Origin: Lachnospiraceae bacterium UBA7196
Lineage (GTDB): Bacteria > Bacillota > Clostridia > Lachnospirales > Lachnospiraceae
Direction of reading: 5' to 3'
DNA length: 64,000 nucleotides
Assembly (NCBI GenBank): GCA_002490835.1
Contig: DKUU01000018.1
Coordinates: 124,001 to 188,000, forward strand
The notes beneath the pieces are model-generated. The model did no database searches. It had not been told where the DNA came from and saw only the letters and a list, made by a program, of their open reading frames with translations. Positions 60,231 to 64,000 of the stretch are shown piece by piece. Position 1 is the stretch's first letter, and each line of letters opens with the position of its first letter. The position numbers and the translations under genes are program-made.

Positions 60231-61409
60231 ATGACGCATTATGATGAACAGGCACATTTCGCCGAATACCGTCCGGATCGCGGAGACCGGGAAAGGCGGG
60301 AAGCTGCCGTAAGTATGTTGGAGTCGCCGGATTCATTTGAGGCGAAAGAAAAGTTTTATAACTGTTTTGCAGACAGGGAAAAGGAAGATCACAAGTTTTG
60401 GGGGCAGATGGACCGGACGTTTGAGCGGTTTGCTCCGACGCTGGACGAAGCGCAGAAAAAGCGCATGGAAATAGACGTTTATGCGTGCTGTGAAATGTAC
60501 GGCATTGCGCCTGAGGAATATTTTCAGTTCCAGTTTTACTGGAAGAATGACGCGGGACGCAATCAGTATCTGGGTGATGAAGAGCGGTTTGTGATATTCA
60601 GGCCCTGTTATGATTTTGAAGAGTACGAGAAGATTCGCAATAAATGGCTGATGTATCAGCAGATTGGAAAGTATTTCAATAGAAGCTGTATTTTAGTCGG
60701 AAATTTTGACGGGGGGGGGGTGAATTGTAGTACAGAAGAGAAAGCTTTTTGTGCGTTTTTAGAGGACAGGACGGAATTTGTGTTTAAGCCTTTGAGGTCC
60801 TCCTGCGGGGAAGGCATCCGCAGGATAGAGGTGCCGAAAGGGACTGACTTAAAGGCGTTATATCAGAGTCTGTGCGCTGAGGGCGGCGGCATGGCGGACG
60901 AGGTGATCCGTCAGGATAAGTCTCTCGCAAAGTTTCATCCGCAGTCAGCAAACGGTGTCAGACTGATCATGCTGCGCGACAGACAGGGGAGGGATCATTT
61001 TGTACAGTCCATGTTCCGTATGGGACAGAAGGACAGTTTTGTAGATAATAACAGCAATGCGATCAGAGCCAGAATCGACGAGAGCAACGGATATGTATAT
61101 ACGTGCGGCTACGATTCATACGGCGAAAAATATATACTTCACCCCGACAGCAGGGAAGTGATTCCGGGATTTCGGATTCCTGCATGGGAGGAACTGCTTG
61201 ATCTGGCAGCCAGCGTGATGGATGAAGTTTCATCTTATGCCAGATTCATCGGTTTTGATTTTGCACTGACACCAGACGGATGGACGGTGATTGAGATTAA
61301 TCCGTTTCCGCAGATGGTAGTGCAGCAGATCATTACCGGACAGGGAATCAGGCAGGAAATGCTGCGGTTGGCAAACGAGTGTGTGACGCAAGAGTCGGGG
61401 AGGAGATAA
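60231..61409 (+). CDS. Sugar-transfer-associated ATP-grasp protein with in-frame G10 tract
   Basis: A 392-residue ATP-grasp enzyme of the sugar-transfer-associated type (PF14397-like), joining amines to carboxylates with ATP. FVFKPLRSSCGEGIRRIE is the nucleotide lysine/glycine loop near residues 181-198; IGFDFALTPDGWTVIEINPFP near the C terminus gives the metal-binding acidic residues, quoted as two halves in family alignments. Ten Gs at 60711-60720 code for Gly-Gly-Gly-Val (codons 161-164). With nine Gs a TGA follows directly; with eleven, TAG follows after GAATTG. ATG 60231 follows GGAG at 60217-60220; ATG 60222 is too close to the site. Confidence 0.82.
   Translation: MTHYDEQAHFAEYRPDRGDRERREAAVSMLESPDSFEAKEKFYNCFADREKEDHKFWGQMDRTFERFAPTLDEAQKKRMEIDVYACCEMYGIAPEEYFQFQFYWKNDAGRNQYLGDEERFVIFRPCYDFEEYEKIRNKWLMYQQIGKYFNRSCILVGNFDGGGVNCSTEEKAFCAFLEDRTEFVFKPLRSSCGEGIRRIEVPKGTDLKALYQSLCAEGGGMADEVIRQDKSLAKFHPQSANGVRLIMLRDRQGRDHFVQSMFRMGQKDSFVDNNSNAIRARIDESNGYVYTCGYDSYGEKYILHPDSREVIPGFRIPAWEELLDLAASVMDEVSSYARFIGFDFALTPDGWTVIEINPFPQMVVQQIITGQGIRQEMLRLANECVTQESGRR
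60711..60720. repeat. Homopolymer G10 in coding sequence with flanking out-of-frame stops
   Basis: Ten G followed by TGAATTGTAG. In the present frame the gene stays open. Either a one-base loss or a one-base gain closes it at once. This arrangement is that of poly-G contingency genes known from Campylobacter and Helicobacter. Confidence 0.92.
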
Positions 61410-61411
61410 AG

Positions 61412-62767
61412 ATGAGTTTTATGATGGCATTTGGCTGGGCAAGTATTATGTTGTGTATTGGGATGTTTTTGCGGGCTAAAATATCGGTTTTTCGGAATAT
61501 GCTGGTGCCGACCAGCGTGATTGCCGGTATTCTTGGCATAGTGTTTATGAATGTGACAATGGGAGCGGGAATAGACGTCGGTACGGATATGGAGATGTTT
61601 ACTTCTGTGGTAAATCATTTATTTACGGTATCATTCATTTCCATCAGTTTGACGAGTACGCCGAAGGGGGAGAACAGTACTGCAAAAAATGTCGTAAAGG
61701 GATCGGTATCCATGGGGCTGCTCTGGTGCCTGCTGTACGGACTCACGCCTTTGATTGCGACGGGGATATTGTATCTGATGGCAGGGGTAACGGATATGGA
61801 TCCGGGGTATGGAATGCTGATTCAGTTTGCGTTCTGTCAGGGACCGGGACAGTCGGCTGCTTACGGCGCTATTTTTGAACAGTACGGTTGGAGCAACGCT
61901 TCTACGGTGGCGATCACATTTGCTTCGATTGGATTCATTGCAGCTTTTCTGATCGGGATTCCTGCCGCCAAGCTTGGCGTTAAGCGGGGAATCGCCAAAA
62001 ACTGCGGAAAGATAGACAGTGCGATCCTGAAAGGATATTTTCGCAAAGAGGAACAGACAGAGTATATGGTCAGGGATACTACCTGCAACAGTAATATCGA
62101 GACGCTGGCATTTCATTTTGCGCTGATCGGGATATGTTATGTGCTGGCTGTGGGAATTGGCCGTATCCTCTCTTACATACCCGGATTTTTAGGGACTTCC
62201 ATGAGCAGCATGATGTTTATGAACGGCATGTATGCGGCTTATATTGTAAAATGGATCATGACGAAACTGCATCTGGATTTTCTGCAGGAGAATGTATTGC
62301 AGAGCAAGATTACCGGATGGACGGCCGATTATCTGGTCGTATGCGCTTTCATGGCAGTTTCGGTCAATATTATCAGACAGTGGCTTGTGCCGATTTTTGT
62401 TGTGGTCGTGGTCATTACCGCAGTAACCTTCGGTGTGTGCTTCTATTTCGGCCAGAGGATCGGCGGCAGTAATGATTTTGAGAGAACGCTGGGCTTGTAT
62501 GGGACATGCACCGGCACGGTGCCGAGCGGTATCGCGCTTGTCAGGATCGTTGATCCGGAATTTAAGACGACGACGAGCGTCGAACTGGGCGCTATGAATC
62601 TGGTCATGCTGGCATGTACGCCGATCTATATCCTGATTTTGGCCTATGCGTCAGACAGTCTGACCTTACCGGTTACCATGCTGGGACTGGCAGTCTGCGT
62701 GGCGGTGTATCTGATCCTGTTAAAGGTGACGAAGTCGTGGGGAAAGAAAACGTATTTGTGGAAATAG
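61412..62767 (+). CDS. GltS-like sodium/glutamate symporter family protein
   Basis: A 451-residue membrane protein with about ten to twelve hydrophobic segments in the arrangement of the GltS family, which imports glutamate with sodium. FCQGPGQSAAYGAIFEQYGW and YGTCTGTVPSGIALVRIVDP are the two re-entrant-loop type motifs that repeat in inverted halves of the protein. The start has an excellent GGGGAGGAG site. It follows the ATP-grasp gene by two bases and precedes an amidohydrolase. An amino-acid or peptide-like substrate linked to the amidohydrolase is possible. Confidence 0.82.
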   Translation: MSFMMAFGWASIMLCIGMFLRAKISVFRNMLVPTSVIAGILGIVFMNVTMGAGIDVGTDMEMFTSVVNHLFTVSFISISLTSTPKGENSTAKNVVKGSVSMGLLWCLLYGLTPLIATGILYLMAGVTDMDPGYGMLIQFAFCQGPGQSAAYGAIFEQYGWSNASTVAITFASIGFIAAFLIGIPAAKLGVKRGIAKNCGKIDSAILKGYFRKEEQTEYMVRDTTCNSNIETLAFHFALIGICYVLAVGIGRILSYIPGFLGTSMSSMMFMNGMYAAYIVKWIMTKLHLDFLQENVLQSKITGWTADYLVVCAFMAVSVNIIRQWLVPIFVVVVVITAVTFGVCFYFGQRIGGSNDFERTLGLYGTCTGTVPSGIALVRIVDPEFKTTTSVELGAMNLVMLACTPIYILILAYASDSLTLPVTMLGLAVCVAVYLILLKVTKSWGKKTYLWK

Positions 62768-62788
62768 AGCGAAGTGAAGAGGAAAACG

Positions 62789-64000
62789 ATGGAACAATTA
62801 TATTATAACGGAAAAATTATAACCATGTCGGAGAAAGATTTTGAAGCAAAACCGACGGAGGCTGTGCTGGTGCGCGACGGACTGATTGCGGGCGCGGGCA
62901 GCATGGAGGAAATGAAAGCCCTGTCTTCCGGAGCACCTGTCATGACAGATTTGGAGGGCAGGTGTCTGATGCCGGCATTTATCGATGCACACAGCCACAT
63001 GGTCATGAACGGGCAGATGGCGCTCTGCGCGGATCTGTCGGAATGCACATCATTTGATGATATCGCCACGGCGTTGAAGCGATTTATGCAGGGGAAGCAG
63101 GATGCCGGGAAAGCGCCGCTGATCGGCTACGGATATGATCACAATTTTCTGGCGGAAGGACGACATCCGGACAGAGATGTGCTGGATCAGGTGAGCAGGG
63201 AGATTCCGATCATGGCGATGCATATCTCCGGACATATGGCCTGCGTAAATTCCGCGGCGCTGCAGCTTGCGGGAATCAGTGCAGATACGCCCGATCCGGT
63301 GGGCGGAGTGATCGGCCGACGGAACGATGGACAGGAACCGGACGGCTATCTGGAAGAGACGGCGATGCAGCAGCTTCAGAAGGCGCTTGCGGGACAGATG
63401 CAGTACGATATTCCCTCTATGATGCGGCTGATGCAGCAGGTTTATATTGAAAACGGCATAACGACCGTGCAGGATGGCGCTTCCTCCATGCAGGATATGA
63501 TGCTGTTAGACCAGATGGCAAAGATGGGAGCGCTGCGGGCCGATGTCGTTGCCTATCCGCTTTTGACAGCGGGTGGCAGTCAGGTACGTAAACAGTTTGC
63601 GCATTTGTCCGGCGCATATACGCAGCATTTAAAGATTGGCGGATATAAGCTGATATTGGATGGGTCGCCGCAGGGGCGGTCGGCATGGATGTCTAAGCCT
63701 TATCTGGGCGGCGAGGAGGGATACTGCGGTTATCCGTGGCTTTCCGATGAGGAGGCGCTTCGCTGGATCCGGCTTGCGATAGAGGAGAGGCAGCAGATAT
63801 TGGTCCACTGCAACGGCGATGCCGCCAGCGAACAGTTTTTGAATCTGTATGAGAAAGCGCTGAAAGAATCAGGTGGTACAAAAGAGCTTCGTCCGGTCAT
63901 GATCCACTGTCAGACGGTGCGAAACGATCAGCTTGACAGGATGGCGGAACTTGGAATGATCGCCTCCGTGTTTGTTGGGCACGTTTGGTACTGGGGCGAT
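62789..64000 (+). CDS. Amidohydrolase, YtcJ-like, 3' end cut by window edge
   Basis: The first 404 codons of an amidohydrolase-superfamily protein (Amidohydro_3), open to the right edge. LYYNGKIITM and VLVRDGLIAGAG form the N-terminal beta sandwich; AFIDAHSHMVMNG carries the metal HxH, ITTVQDGASSM and ILVHCNGDAASEQFL further barrel strands and metal ligands. YtcJ-like enzymes hydrolyse amide or formamide bonds of mostly unknown substrates; a soluble cytoplasmic enzyme is expected. It belongs with the GltS-like transporter upstream more than with the glycan genes. Confidence 0.85.
   Translation, partial: MEQLYYNGKIITMSEKDFEAKPTEAVLVRDGLIAGAGSMEEMKALSSGAPVMTDLEGRCLMPAFIDAHSHMVMNGQMALCADLSECTSFDDIATALKRFMQGKQDAGKAPLIGYGYDHNFLAEGRHPDRDVLDQVSREIPIMAMHISGHMACVNSAALQLAGISADTPDPVGGVIGRRNDGQEPDGYLEETAMQQLQKALAGQMQYDIPSMMRLMQQVYIENGITTVQDGASSMQDMMLLDQMAKMGALRADVVAYPLLTAGGSQVRKQFAHLSGAYTQHLKIGGYKLILDGSPQGRSAWMSKPYLGGEEGYCGYPWLSDEEALRWIRLAIEERQQILVHCNGDAASEQFLNLYEKALKESGGTKELRPVMIHCQTVRNDQLDRMAELGMIASVFVGHVWYWGD

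Noticed and set aside
1..64000. CRISPR arrays, tRNA or rRNA genes, transposases, prophage genes
   Set aside because: None could be recognised by eye on either strand.

Overview
The window looks like a large extracellular-polysaccharide (capsule or cell-wall glycan) locus from a Gram-positive anaerobe of the Clostridia, most like Lachnospiraceae. That placement is an inference from moderate GC, strong AGGAGG-type ribosome sites, Firmicutes-type extended -10 promoters and the WecG/TagA and DUF1703 families present. All 54 genes I can support lie on the + strand, many overlapping by 4 to 35 bases. No stretch over 300 bases lacks a gene, and I saw no tRNA, rRNA, CRISPR array, transposase or integrase.

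Layout. 1-24289: family 2, 4, 11 and GT-D glycosyltransferases, a Wzx-type flippase, a Wzy-like polymerase/ligase candidate, a WecG/TagA-GT4 fusion, a radical SAM/SPASM protein, acetyl- and acyltransferases (serine-acetyltransferase-like, acyltransferase-3, MBOAT with an SGNH-like partner), a PglK-like ABC transporter, and a GH88/105-like protein. 24301-30928: a sialic-acid-type block neuD-neuB-neuC, two Gfo/Idh/MocA oxidoreductases, then neuA. 31008-38490: a capsule-type transferase, an AsnB-type amidotransferase, a GT-B transferase and wlbA-wlbB-wlbC for a 2,3-diacetamido-uronic acid. 38557-47995: a legionaminic-acid-type set (ptmE-like, legB, then legF, legI, legG) interrupted by a second PglK-like ABC transporter, a capsule-type transferase and a second pyruvyl-transferase-family protein. 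48028-54793: a GT-C-like membrane protein, a stand-alone CBS protein, a cytidylate-kinase-like/ParB-like fusion, an AAA/PD-(D/E)XK protein, a second flippase and a glucose-1-phosphate cytidylyltransferase-like protein. 54929-61409: a PaaK-like adenylating enzyme, a ThDP enzyme, an SDR, a GtrB-like transferase and a sugar-transfer-associated ATP-grasp protein. 61412-64000: a GltS-like symporter and the start of a YtcJ-like amidohydrolase, probably outside the glycan locus proper.

Working model. The neu, leg and wlb blocks make activated unusual acidic sugars. Glycosyltransferases assemble them on lipid carriers, the two flippases and two ABC transporters move products across the membrane, and the polymerase/ligase, acyltransferases and pyruvyl-transferase-like proteins finish or decorate the glycan.

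Most striking non-gene signals. Two exact ten-G tracts lie inside coding sequence (55903-55912 and 60711-60720); the second has stop codons waiting in both other frames, as in phase-variable contingency genes. A 46-base tandem promoter duplication lies just upstream of the gene with the first tract. Two large multi-branched inverted-repeat elements (7553-7681 and 10886-11033) have left arms that overlap the ends of genes.
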